Positions 1 through 9,944 of a stretch of DNA of 64,000 nucleotides are shown piece after piece. The stretch is taken from the NCBI GenBank assembly GCA_036245525.1, contig BTPG01000001.1:178837958-178901957 (forward strand), read 5' to 3'. The translations under genes were made by a program, and so were the position numbers. The first letter of the stretch is position 1; each line of letters starts with the position of its first letter. The notes beneath the pieces were generated by a model. It did not search any database. It saw only the letters and a program-made list of their open reading frames with translations, and had not been told where the DNA came from. The stretch is from Semisulcospira habei. Lineage: Eukaryota; Mollusca; Gastropoda; Semisulcospiridae.

Positions 1-337
1 CCACTGGCCAGAGAAGATCAGCAACGTCAGACTCTGGGAGAGAACATAGCACATAGCACATAACAGCAGAGAATGAAACTGGGCAAAGAAGATGGGGATG
101 GACTGGTCACAGTCTGAGAAAGCCAGCTTCCAGTATCACTAGGCAGGCATTGTCATGGAACCCCCAGGGAAAGAGGCAGGCCGAGAAACACCTGGCGTCG
201 AGACCTCCAAGCAGACATCAAGAGACTGGGAACCACCTGGAGTAAAATCGAAGGAGAAGCACAGGACAAGAGTCGCTGGAGGTCTCTCGTCGACGGCCTA
301 TACCTGGGGAGGAGTGACAGGCGTAAGTAAGTCCCCA
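1..337 (+). mobile_element. 3' end of an RTE-class LINE (family A)
   Basis: This stretch nearly matches 39311-39646, the 3' end of the full-length family A LINE in this window. It covers the last ~100 codons of the reverse-transcriptase protein and the GTAAGTAAGT tail. The window starts inside the element, so its 5' end is not visible. Compared with the longer copy it has a short duplication (ACATAGCACATAGCACATAAC) near 43-65 and a deletion after the AAAGAGG stretch, so the frame is broken. The 63-residue ORF here is the remnant of the LINE C-terminus, not a separate gene. Confidence 0.85.
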
Positions 338-1067
338 GTCAAGTGACGACTGTTTTCGTTAGTGCCGGCAGCTTAAATTTCTTTACGCTTTACGCCGATT
401 TTTTCTATTAATTGTTGATTTGTTTGTTTGGTCATCCAACCTTATATTTGTTTGCGCGTCCGGCTGTTGCCCGTGATGCGCTTTGAGGTTGTTTTTAACT
501 TTATTTCGTTAACGTTCATGTGTTTGCTGTTATACAGCTATAAGACGTGTTTTATATCAATGCTTTACGTACGCTGGCATCAAAGCGTTTGGTTTATTTT
601 ATGCGACTGACTTGTGTGAGAGTGTTTCGACCGGCTCAGTCATTACAGTCCATTGCATACAAAATAGCGGATCAGAGCGGAGACTGATCTAGCCGAACAA
701 CACGGGCGGTGTTAGACACCAACGATCAGTTTGTAAAAAAAGTGTATCACATCGCACACTATGCGAATCAATGGCCTGTTTTTTTCGGCCGGCCGTACAC
801 ACTCTTTGGACTTTTGCTTTCAAAGCCGGTACTTCTCTCGTCACTGAGTGGACCAAACCGTTTGAGACATCCACGTTCACAGCAATTCTTGGCTGTTGTT
901 GTTTCAGTCTCCTACATTTAGTCCCGATTTACTTAACGGCTCACTGAGATGTGTGTGTACCTTTTTGGGCAGAATCATTATTATTTTTTTTTTAAATTAT
1001 TATTTTGACAAAGGGTGAGAAGCTTAGTTTGCTTCACTGGGTGAGGTTTTCCGCCTCGGGTTTGTCG
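338..1067. other. Intergenic stretch, nothing recognised
   Basis: About 730 bases between the LINE fragment and the gypsy LTR. It is AT-rich with short T-runs (for example 979-1000). Open frames are short and show no motif I recognise. I see no clear repeat partner for it elsewhere in the window. Confidence 0.5.
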
Positions 1068-1271
1068 TGTTACCGCTTCTATGTGGGCTGGATGGACTTG
1101 GATTCAAACCACAGATGCACTCACAAAATACAAGGAAGCCATTTCTTAACTCGGCAGCAAACACGCTATTTATTTCACTGGGCATGCGCAAGCTAAGGGA
1201 CATAATCACCGGAGAGACAACCACTATACAGGAGTTGTCTCCCATAGACCAATATGCTTCTTTATATGACA
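1068..1271 (-). repeat. 3' LTR of the gypsy element
   Basis: It is near-identical to 28264-28467. On the minus strand it begins TGTCATATAA and ends GGTAACA, so it has the TG..CA ends expected of an LTR. It is preceded on the minus strand by a purine-rich tract at 1272-1283 (AAAAGACGGAGG), the position of the polypurine tract that primes plus-strand synthesis. Confidence 0.9.
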
Positions 1272-1283
1272 CCTCCGTCTTTT

Positions 1284-1639
1284 AGTTAAAAACTTATCTA
1301 AACTGGACAAAATCAAATCCTTATCTAACAAATGAAATCAAATCTTTCCGAGATCGAACCGTAAATGTAAGTGTTCAAGTTTTATACGACCAAAGTCTCT
1401 ATCATTAATAATAAGAGGATCAGCAAAGCGTCTGTTTAATCATAATAAAAGAATGAACTTGAACCTAAAAACACAAGCTCTCAGCTTTTACTCTACACAA
1501 ACCTATCTATCGCAACAACAAAAAAATGCGACTCTACATGTATGTTCACCATACATGGGTAACTACACCACAACGAAGATCAGATCCTCGAATTACTAGA
1601 ATCTTGCAGGCTTGATCACCACCCTGCCAGATCTAGCAG
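1284..1639 (-). other. 3' untranslated part of the gypsy element
   Basis: This lies between the polypurine tract and the end of the integrase region. It is AT-rich and no open frame of note is seen. It probably belongs to the retrotransposon because it sits inside the LTR pair. Confidence 0.5.
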
Positions 1640-2873
1640 TGTATGGCTGTACAGTTTGTGAATCAGGTGGTCTACCTGGATGCTGTAGACTTTCTGTCTG
1701 GGCTGAGTCTTGCGCTGAAGACGAATCCTGTGGCTGTTGAAGCTCGTCGGGCGTCGTCGATCCGCTGGTTAACTATTTGTTCTCGACCATCTGCCTCGGC
1801 TCACTGGCAGCAGCTGGACTCTGTATGCACACTGCGTCTAAGGTGCTTACGGTTACGTCTCAGTACTCCGCTTGGAGTTTTGACCAGGTACGACCTTGGT
1901 GCGACTGACTTCAGTGACGGATCACCACACCTGGACGCTTCCACCCGGTCTCCCGTTCATCCCTCACAAGGACAGGGTCTCCTGAGGAAAGCTCCGGTAA
2001 GGGACATGCTGTCTGATCAAAGTACTGTTTCTGGTACAACTTTGATTCGGCGTCTCGCTGTTGTACTACTTTTGGATCAACCGTCTTTGGCACTAGCGTG
2101 AAAGGTAGCACAGGCAATGTCGTACGTAGCCTGCGACCAAACACTAGTTCTGCAGGTATGACACCTAAACTAGGGATAGGCGTCGCATGGTAGATCAACA
2201 GGGCCATGTGTTGATCATCCTGCTTTAGAATGTTCTGTGCACTTTGGACTCCACGTTCTGCTTCACCATTACTTTGTGGATAACCCGGGCTGCTAGTCAC
2301 GTGCTTGAACTTCCAGTCTCTTGCGAACTGGAAAGAACCAAACTGTAGTCCGTTATCTGAGACCAAAGTTTCTGGAATGCCATTGGTGGTAAAGATCTCT
2401 TTTAGCTTCTCGATCACTGAGTTTGATGTCTGGTTGTTTGGGAGAGTTCTTATGTCTATGTACCTTGAATAATAATCAACTGATACAAGGTAATGACGTC
2501 CTTGTACTTCAAGAAGATCCACTCCAATCTTCTGGAACGGGCGATCTGGCATTTTCGATGGTAGTAGAGGCTCACTAACCTATAACGGCCTCTTCTCAAG
2601 ACAGTATTGGCACGCTGAAACACGGTCTTGGATTTCCTTTGAAATCCGTGGCCACCAGAGGGCTTGTCTGGCACGTTCACGACACTTTGTGATACCTAAG
2701 GATGTCTGGACGCATGCTGTAGGGTATGACAATGCAATCACCTCTTGTCACAGTGCCACTGACAAGACTCAGTTCTCCGCGAACAGCAAAACAGTCTCTC
2801 GCTGCCAGTTTCACGTCAGCCAACCAGTCTGTGTATATTCATGAACTGTTCTCAGGCAGATGTTTTTATCTGT
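1640..2873 (-). pseudogene. pol: gypsy pol, 3' part: integrase
   Basis: Integrase of the Ty3/gypsy element, which inserts the DNA copy into the host genome. Reading on the minus strand from 2873: an H2C2 zinc-binding region (CQYC near 2600), then the catalytic core with the D-D-E residues seen as VDLLEV, VSDNG and NGEAERG within 1911-2552, then a basic C-terminal part ending near 1640 in a different frame. There is a stop just before the core ORF and a frameshift after it, so it is not functional. The 5' end of this part joins in frame to the RNase H end at 25650 once the Polinton and one copy of the short duplication are removed. Confidence 0.88.
2869..2873. repeat. Target-site duplication of the Polinton, left copy
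   Basis: TCTGT directly precedes the left terminus AGAGAGAGAAGAAAC. The same five bases follow the right terminus at 25645-25649. With one mismatch a sixth base could be included (ATCTGT versus TTCTGT), which would agree with the 6-bp duplications usual for Polintons. Confidence 0.8.
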
Positions 2874-3358
2874 AGAGAGAGAAGAAACTGTTTTCCAAAG
2901 ACTGCACAATCGTTATTGCCGCATTGTTTAAAATAATCACGGCTTTTTTTACAATAAACTCCCATTGACCCCACCAGCGCCTCCGTCTTCCTCAATTACC
3001 CTGTTGATTTCAAAATAAAACTGGAGTTTAACAATGCGGCAATAACGATTGTGGATTCTTTGGAAAACAGTTTCTTCTCTCTCTCTCTCTAACCATTGTC
3101 TCTATCAGCACCCCATCGAGATAAGAAACTATTTTCCTTAACCACCATTTTTAATTACCCTAATTAAACAACCTTAATTAACTTATTTTGCTAACAAAAA
3201 AACTCATATGACCGCACCGCCCATTTTCCTGGATCCCCTTTATTTTACTCGGCAAAAATAAAGATTTCCAAAATCAGTGCCATTCATGACTAAAGCAAAA
3301 ATTAACACCTGAGTTAAGTAATGATGATGTAAGTGTGTAGACACTAAAATAAACGCAC
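2874..3358. repeat. Left terminal inverted repeat of the Polinton
   Basis: It matches the reverse complement of 25045-25644. It begins AGAGAGAGAAGAAAC and is itself built around an internal inverted repeat: the first ~57 bases (2874-2930) recur inverted at 3030-3090. Roughly 140 bases (about 3091-3240) have no counterpart in the right repeat, and similarity resumes at TTTTACTCGGCAAAAATAAA and continues to about 3358. Confidence 0.88.
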
Positions 3359-3891
3359 AAAACTCAATGGCCACCGCTGTTTAATAGACTACCGCTATCA
3401 GCTGAGTCACGCGACACGCGGCTCACCGGGCTCGCGCGCCCTGTGACGTCAGTTGCCCTGGACAACAGGTGTGTAACATTCTGTAAACACTGAGAGGCAC
3501 CCGGTCTGCATTCTTTCTATTACACTGTGGAGTGAGTCGGTTGTGTTTCAGAGTGACGGACACCAAATCTCAGAATTCTTATCCAGTGATAGCACTAAAT
3601 CTTGTAAAATATACTACGTTGAGATCGGTAAACAGTATTCTGTTAGATCGTTACGGTCATTCTCTAGTGTAAATTGTCCGAGTCAACGCTGACTAACGTA
3701 CGTTACAAAATACTTAGTAACTATACAGAACACTGACAGGCAGTTTGTCGGTAATTTGTCTGTTAAATTCCAGATATTTAGAAACAAGAAAAGGTCTTGC
3801 GGTAGCCTGCAGTGCGCTGAAAAAGAAAATCTTACTGTTTAATTGTTTACCAGGTCGGTCTAGTGTAATTTGTCCGAGCGTGTTTTAGAAA
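3359..3891. other. Polinton subterminal region, no gene seen
   Basis: About 530 bases between the left terminal repeat and the first ORF. No protein-like frame is visible. The phrase TCTAGTGTAA(A)TTTGTCCGAG occurs near 3663-3683 and again near 3858-3879, just upstream of the first ORF, so short direct repeats are present. Confidence 0.45.
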
Positions 3892-4454
3892 ATGAATTGG
3901 TCGGAGGAAGCTAGATTGATCTTTCAATCTCACTTAGATTACCATAAAGAAATGACGACTTTTTTAGAGTCGGTATTAGCAACCAACCTGGATTTCGATC
4001 AGCAAAATCATTGCCAAAAAAACCAATTGGTAATTTGGTCGATCTACTTGAAGGAAATACAAAACAAAAGGTGTGTGATCCAAAAGATCTCCATTTGTAT
4101 TTAGAAAAAAAAAATCTTTCAGATACATCGCTACCAGTTGGTATTAAAGTAGCCGACTGTAATTTATCGGGACTTACATTGGCAACCTTGAAACCGTATC
4201 TAGTTAATGGTTACAAGATAATACAAGAAACAGAAAGAAAAAACTTGATGTCTGCTATCATGTTTGGAGAGTGGCTGATCGAGGGTGCTGAAATCCATAA
4301 AAGACAGAAAATACAAAATGAAACAAACTTAAACTGGACGGATTGGTTAAAATTGAATGTAAAAATTTCAAAGCCTTATGCTCATCAGTTGAGTGCTTTA
4401 GCCAGGGTTCTACGAGGGTATCCGAAATTCTATTCGCTTTCACTGTCTTTCTGA
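3892..4454 (+). pseudogene. Polinton left-end gene of unknown function, frameshifted
   Basis: The ATG at 3892 opens a frame beginning MNWSEEARLIFQSH. Near 4005-4020, at an A-rich stretch, the sense continues in a second frame (4011-4454). The second half contains FGEWLIEGAEI followed by a helical stretch with NWTDWLKLNVKISKPYAHQLSALA. This loosely resembles the phage DUF3102 type (a small helical domain with W-x-x-W-L and ISxxxAxxY/L), but I would not assign a function. It is the only gene left of the satellite-like repeats and reads inward from the left terminus, opposite to the next genes. Confidence 0.55.
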
Positions 4455-4499
4455 AAGGTGTTTAGTTTGTGGAAGCAAATTGAAGAAATGTTAAAAGTA

Positions 4500-4890
4500 C
4501 CGGAAATAGCCGATTTTTTAAAAAAAAACCTAACGCTGGTCCGTAACCTTGTTTTTTGTTCGTTTGTTTGTTTGTACAAAGGCTCTGGCGTGGCATAACG
4601 GCCCGTAACCTTACTGTTTTGAACAGTTCATAACCTTGTTCAGTACTGAAATTGAACAAAAGGTTTGGCGCGACCAAAAGAACCATAATATTACTGTTTA
4701 AGACAAAGGCTCTGGCGCGGCTTAACAGCCCGTAACCTTACTGTTTTAAACGGTCCGTAACCTTGTTCAGTACTGAAATTGAACAAAAGGCTCTGGAGGA
4801 CCATAACCTTGTTTGTTTTGTTTGTGTTGTCACGTTGCACAGAGGCTCTGGCGGGGCCTAACGGCCCGTAACCTAGCTTTTTATGTTTGT
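4500..4890. repeat. Degenerate direct repeats, left Polinton arm
   Basis: The phrases GGCTCTGGCG, TAACGGCCCGTAACC and TTCAGTACTGAAATTGAAC recur three to four times between about 4574 and 4873 with spacing near 100 bases. TTCAGTACTGAA is itself a perfect palindrome. No coding frame is apparent. Confidence 0.7.
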
Positions 4891-5019
4891 ATTATCCTAA
4901 ATGTTGTGGACCAAGTGTGAGGTGTTTTCACCGCGCTCATGTAAATAGCTTGCTCTTTGCAAGTGAATTGAAACAGACTTTACATAAGTTTTAACAACAG
5001 GACTATTGGTGAGGTATAC

Positions 5020-5375
5020 CTGTAGCACCCTGGCAAAGAAAGGTGTTTATTGGCTTTGTATCTGAATAATTGATTTACAAACAGCACCCTGATCAGCCCA
5101 CTTGTAGCACCCTGTCAAAGAAAGGTGTTTATTGGCTTTGTATCTGAATAATTGATTTAAAATCACTCATCGCCCTGGTCAAGCCTTCAAATCGTGCTAT
5201 CCAATGTAAACAAATGACGTAGAGCCTTAGAAACGCGTCCGACGGTAGTGGACTGGTATCCAACGTAAACAAATGACGTAGTACGCTAGAAACGAGTCTG
5301 ACTGGTATCCAGCGTAAACAAATTATGTAGTACGTTAGAAACGAGTCTGACACTGTCAGACCGGTATCTAACGTT
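5020..5375. repeat. Two short tandem-repeat families, left Polinton arm
   Basis: TGTAGCACCCTG followed by AAAGAAAGGTGTTTATTGG appears at about 5023 and again at 5103, a unit near 80 bases. From about 5195 a different unit of roughly 65 bases recurs three times, with the core GTAAACAAATGACGTAG followed by GAAACGAGTC. No gene is seen. Confidence 0.7.
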
Positions 5376-5527
5376 CTACGTCGTAGGGCCTTAGTAACGG
5401 GGACGAAGTGCGCAGTGTCAATTTGTGTACAGAGCCTGTGTATCGTGTGTCATACAACGGTGTGGCAAAGCCTGGCCGTGTTCTGTGGATGAGTCTACAA
5501 TATTTATGTATGATGAATAAAGATTTT

Positions 5528-5965
5528 GTGTCTGTCTGTCTGTGTGTGTGTGTGTGCATGTGTGTGAGTGCGTGTGTGTGAGTACGTACGTGTATGTCTG
5601 TCTGTCTGAGTGCATGTGTGTATGTGTATGTATGCGTAAGCGTGTATGCGTGTGTATGTGTATGTATGTGTAAGCGTGTATGCGTGCGTATATGTGTATG
5701 CGTGTGCATATGTCTGTGTAAGCGTGTGTGTATGCATGTGTATGTATGCGTGTGCGTATGTCTGTGTGCGTGCGTATATGTGTATGACTGTGCGTGCGTA
5801 TATGTGTGTATGTCTGTGTGTATGCGTGTGTGTGTATGTGTGTGCATGTGTATATGTGTGTATGTGTGTGTGTTTGCGTGTGTATGTGTATGCGTGTGTG
5901 TGTATGCGTCTGTGTGTATGTACGCATACATGTATGTGTGTTGTGTGTGTATGTATGCGTGTTAG
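5528..5965. repeat. TG-rich microsatellite (TG/TATG/CGTG)
   Basis: About 440 bases of alternating TG with TATG and GCGTG variants. All the long His/Thr- or Cys/Val-rich ORFs in this stretch (both strands) are products of this simple sequence and are not genes. It expands the left Polinton arm. Confidence 0.95.
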
Positions 5966-6360
5966 AGATATAAGAAAAGACATTTCAATATCATTTATAC
6001 CATTTTCTCTAAACCAATACACAGTTTTTTCTTTTTTTTAAATAATAACCACACACACATACACAAACAAAAATAACAAAACAACAACAAAAATGTTATA
6101 TGCACTTGATAACAAATTTTTTAATTTACCTACAGATACTTGATAACAAATTTCAAAAGTCACTTATAACTGTCAAATAACTTTACAGGTAACTTTTTAA
6201 GTTGTTATAAGTTAGTTGGCACAATAACATATAAGTGTCTTAAAATAAGAATTTATAAGAACTTATGAGAACTTAAACATAACAAATTGTAAGTTCTTGA
6301 CTTAAGTCACAACTTACTCGGACAGATTTGACAAGATACAAGGACAACAAAAAACTTTTT
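5966..6360. other. AT-rich Polinton intergenic region
   Basis: This holds short repeats such as CTTGATAACAAATTT (twice, near 6107 and 6140) and many variants of ATAAGTTCTTA/TAACTTA, some in inverted pairs. No coding frame is seen. It may contain regulatory or replication-related sequence but nothing definite can be named. Confidence 0.4.
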
Positions 6361-7150
6361 TTAGTAATAGTCTGGTGGTGGTGGAGCTGATGGGGTTAAA
6401 TAGTTAGGCACAAGTGGTGTAAATGACATGTCATCTCTCTGCGAAGCATATGACAAAAATAATAAACTATTACCAAATCTGATTTTTATTTGTTTAAAAG
6501 ATTGTGTAGTTTTTCTGTGGTCTCTTTTACCCCTATCTTTTTTCCTTCTTCTAAAAAACTAGCCTTTAGTTCTTCAACATTCACGGGTGATAGACTACGC
6601 ATCTTATTCTGGATTTCGGATTTTTGTTTTTTGTAATTGTTCAAATCATCCTGCACTCTCTTAAATTCAATATCATCAATAAAATTATCATCTAATGCCT
6701 TACTTACAATAAGTTTTAAACTACTGAGTTTTGCACCAGCTAGTGTACTCAATGCTTCATGTTTTGTAACTTCGTATGAAATCTCTTGTTAATGCCTTCC
6801 AAACCAAAGCATACCAAGCCTGCGGCAATGCTAGCTCCATCAAGTCCAACACCAATTAAAGCACTGATTCCGGTTGATATCAATACGATGCCTCCTACAG
6901 AGCAACCAGCTGAAACCATACCTGTAACCATTGAACTGTTTTGTACAGAATTGAAAACTGTCTTATACCTTCTTTTACACCTGGAGTATCTCGCCTCCTC
7001 TCCCTCCAAATATTTAATTGCTTCTGTAATATTCATTAATCTGAATGCGTCTGCCTGTAATGTTTTATCTGATGCAATTGGCACATGCGGATCAGGCACA
7101 AGTGACGACACAGACTCAAGCGTCGGTAGTTGTGGATAGAAGTTCACCAT
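6361..7150 (-). pseudogene. Polinton gene with hydrophobic Gly-rich core, frameshifted
   Basis: It starts at 7150 with MVNFYPQLPTLESV after an A-rich leader. A hydrophobic glycine-rich segment of about 55 residues (MVTGMVSAGCSVGGIVLISTG and beyond, to AAGLVCFGL) suggests a membrane-inserting or membrane-active stretch. Near 6755-6770 the frame shifts and continues as a charged, helical C-terminal part to 6486. A third-frame continuation to 6361 reads as a proline-rich tail, PSAPPPPDYY. The segment NITEAIKYLEGEEA is echoed at 29370-29400 in the second Polinton fragment, which shows that this is a real gene conserved between Polinton lineages. No function is assigned. It could be a virion or membrane-interaction protein. 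Confidence 0.65.
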
Positions 7151-7176
7151 TTTTTAAATTGACAAATATTTTTTAT

Positions 7177-7891
7177 TTAATCAGTGATTACATTTGCAAC
7201 TCACCCAAAAGTTTATAATTTGCTAGCGTAATAAAATGAAACAAGATCAATGTGTTCTAGTTTTATGAAATTTAGAAAAACAAAAGTTATTTTGTTGACT
7301 AATATCTTGACAGCTGGAACACTGTTCGAAACCTAAAAAACATCTACATTTTTTCTAATAGCAATAAAAACTTTTGTTGATTCTGTCAATGTTTCATCCC
7401 ATGTAAGCTTTATTCCCTGTGCAATATTTGCCTCTTTTACAGAAGCTACAGATCTCATGATAATTTCAAATACTATTGTCGCGTCTCTTGGAATGGTAAA
7501 GTTTGCTGGTACAAACACAATTTTTGCATCTGATCTATTTTTTCTATGTGTAAGAAGATACCGTCATCTCTCATACTCTTGCACCTTCAGTTTATCTCTG
7601 CTATTGTTGTCTTGTGCAAAACTTGGAACAAGGCTTACAATCAGCGGCCCAGAGTTAACAACTTTCCTAAACACTAAGGCACCTTCATCATCAGTGTATA
7701 CATAAGGACTAATAAATTCAAACTTTATGTCCCAGTCAATTGTTGGCGCAAGCGGTGGCGGTGCAGGCGCGAGCGGCACAGGCGGCACAGGTGAAACTAC
7801 CCACTTATTACCCACATGTATTAAGTTGTTTTAAGTTCAGCCAAATCTTTCAATACAGGACAGGCAACTGGTATGATTCTCGACTTTGGAC
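7177..7891 (-). pseudogene. Polinton gene, probable structural protein, unknown function
   Basis: It starts at the ATG at 7891 (MSAGPKSRIIPVACPV). A frame break near 7820 leads into a proline/alanine-rich linker (VPPVPLAPAPPPLAP) and then a beta-rich part (FEFISPYVYTDDEGALVFRK). Further breaks fall near 7563 and 7330, and the C-terminus (HIDLVSFYYASKL) ends at 7177. The same protein, about 60% similar by eye, occurs on the plus strand at 28715-29255 followed by the next gene in the same order, so the set of exonless fragments belongs to one gene. It lies upstream of the 7150 gene and downstream of the probable penton, all on the minus strand. That suggests a virion role, but I do not recognise the family. 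Confidence 0.65.
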
Positions 7892-7920
7892 CAGCACTCA
7901 TTTTTTATAAACAAAAATAA

Positions 7921-8671
7921 AATTATTTAACTTCCAACACAACTCTAAAATCATGCATCACAACTGGTTTGTCATCTTGATTAGTTACAGATATACACAG
8001 TGACTCAAAGAAACTGGAACCTAATTTCTTAAACTGTAAATTAGGCAATCTAACAGCCACACTTTCACAATAGGGTGCAGTTCCAGTTGGTAAGCATCTC
8101 AACAAAGTTGAAGGCTTTCCATTGTGAACATTTTCAGTTGTGTTTAGTTCTTTCAAATAAACATTTAATACTGTGTGTATTGCCAAATGAACAGGATATC
8201 TTCCAGTTATTATTAGTTTTTTTGGCTATAAATATTTGTCATCAATTGTCCAATCTTCATCACCACTGACATATAAAATTATTATATCAAATATGGTTAA
8301 AAAAAAAAAAAAACAAGTAGCATTACAAGACTACGAGATAATAATAACTGACTATCTTTTGGAAATTCCAATGTAACAAGCAAGTTAGCCGGATTTAAAG
8401 TTGCTTTAATTTTATACATATTTTGTAAAAATTCAGCTATAGTACAAAAGTCATAATACCCAGGCTGTAAATGATTAGCGCCAAATCTTCCAGTACCTAC
8501 AGTTCCCTGTACAGAATATTTACCATACATATTATCACCTTCTACATTAAACCACTTTACAGTGTAGAACATTTCATGGATAGCTACAGTCTTGCTACCA
8601 TCACGATTATCAATCCCATTAGTTAACCACACTGGTTTGCTTGTGTCAAGATTTGTTAAGGTAATAAACAT
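7921..8671 (-). pseudogene. Probable penton / minor capsid protein (single jelly-roll)
   Basis: It starts at the ATG at 8671 (MFITLTNLDTSKPVWL), directly preceded by AATAAAA. The frame runs to about 8330, where an A-run (8299-8315) breaks it. Sense resumes around 8270-8230 and continues to the stop near 7924 (ending DFRVVLEVK). The protein is beta-strand rich with LQPGYYDFCTIAEFL in the middle and FFESLCISVTNQDDKPV near the end, a pattern like the vertex proteins of Polintons and adintoviruses. Length (about 240 residues) fits. It is transcribed divergently from the gene at 8697 with only 25 bases between the starts. The penton call rests on pattern and context, not on a search. Confidence 0.6.
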
Positions 8672-8696
8672 TTTTATTATTTCATAAAAAAGAAGG

Positions 8697-9944
8697 ATGG
8701 AATTTAAATCGCCAACAAGTGTCACTACAAGCACATTTCAATTTAACGTGGATGCCAAGTACAATGTCGCCCCAACTTATGAACAGAAATAATTCAACTA
8801 AATCAGCTCGATATAGCTGTGTCGGAACAAGATTTATTCCAAGTGAAAATATCCAACCCCTTTGACCATTATATAAACCCTCCAATTACAGATGATGCTA
8901 CTGCAAGAAGGTGGTCATCAAGTCCACTACAGATGTTTCAAAACCAGCTCAATTTTGCTATATTGTGGGTTCAACTACAGGCTGTGGTGTTTCATTTACA
9001 GACCACTTGAATCACTCAAACAAACTGATTAGATCTGTCTATCGTTTCCACACGTACTACCAGCTTAGAAGAATACTATCAGAACTGCATACCCCACTAC
9101 CAACTGAATCCAGTTTCAACAGGTATAACAACCCCATGGATATGAAAGCATTTGAACGCATCTGTAATGAATTTAACATCAGCCCCAGGTATGACTTTAT
9201 ACAAAAACTAGATGATCACAATGGTATGGGTACATTGTATTATGCTATGAGTCACAGAAATACCCACAAGATTACTACCCCGGTTACACTTCATTTTCAC
9301 AAAAATCACAAGTCTGGTTAGGATCAATAGAACAGAAACAGTCTAATGCCTGGACAACATTTGTCTTAGACAGGAGTGACGGGTTTACTCAAGCAGGAGT
9401 CGAGCGCATAAATGAGTCTATCAGAACATATGTGTGGTGCATACTAGGAGCACAATCATTAACAAAATCAAACATTTTAAACGGGAGTGGAAAATTTGAA
9501 GCACAAAAACAGTTTCTTGCAAATCTAGAAGATTCAATTAATTCAACAGTTGATCTCCCATCAAGCATACAACGCTACCAAGACGTTCTCAGATATGCCA
9601 GATCAAAAGTTGACTTTGTAGTTGGCATCGGGTTATACATGTTACCATCTGACCTTCAACTCCAAATGGGTACAATAACAAATTATAATAACGAAATAAT
9701 AGTTGCAGGTGTTGGTCAGAAATTAGGACTCAATCAGACTGTGAACTTAGGGGCAACAACCACGCATGTACAGACATTAAAACCATTACAGACAGTATCA
9801 GCCCCGGCCACGCCCCCGGCACCCATACAGGTAGTAACAACCCCGGATCCAACACCAACCCCTGACACACATGAGTCAGAGAGAACTGCATTGGTAATAG
9901 GCCTTACAGGATTAGGGGTTTTACTTCTTTATCTGTTTCATTAA
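8697..9944 (+). pseudogene. Polinton gene with C-terminal membrane anchor, several frame breaks
   Basis: It starts MEFKSPTSVTTSTFQFNVD at 8697. Sense then moves between frames near 8800, 8900 and 9285, and the last open frame (9432-9944) is clean. The C-terminal ~70 residues are proline/threonine-rich (PATPPAPIQVV) and end in one hydrophobic helix of about 18 residues (ALVIGLTGLGVLLLYLF) followed directly by the stop. This is the layout of a tail-anchored or virion-membrane protein. Its 3' end overlaps the convergent gene at 9921 by 24 bases. No family was recognised. The gene sits between the penton and the coiled-coil gene, so a virion role is possible. Confidence 0.6.

Noticed and set aside
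5368..6041. Long ORFs rich in His/Thr/Tyr or Cys/Val, up to 187 codons on both strands
   Set aside because: They are translations of the TG/TATG microsatellite. All frames are open because stop codons are rare in the repeat.
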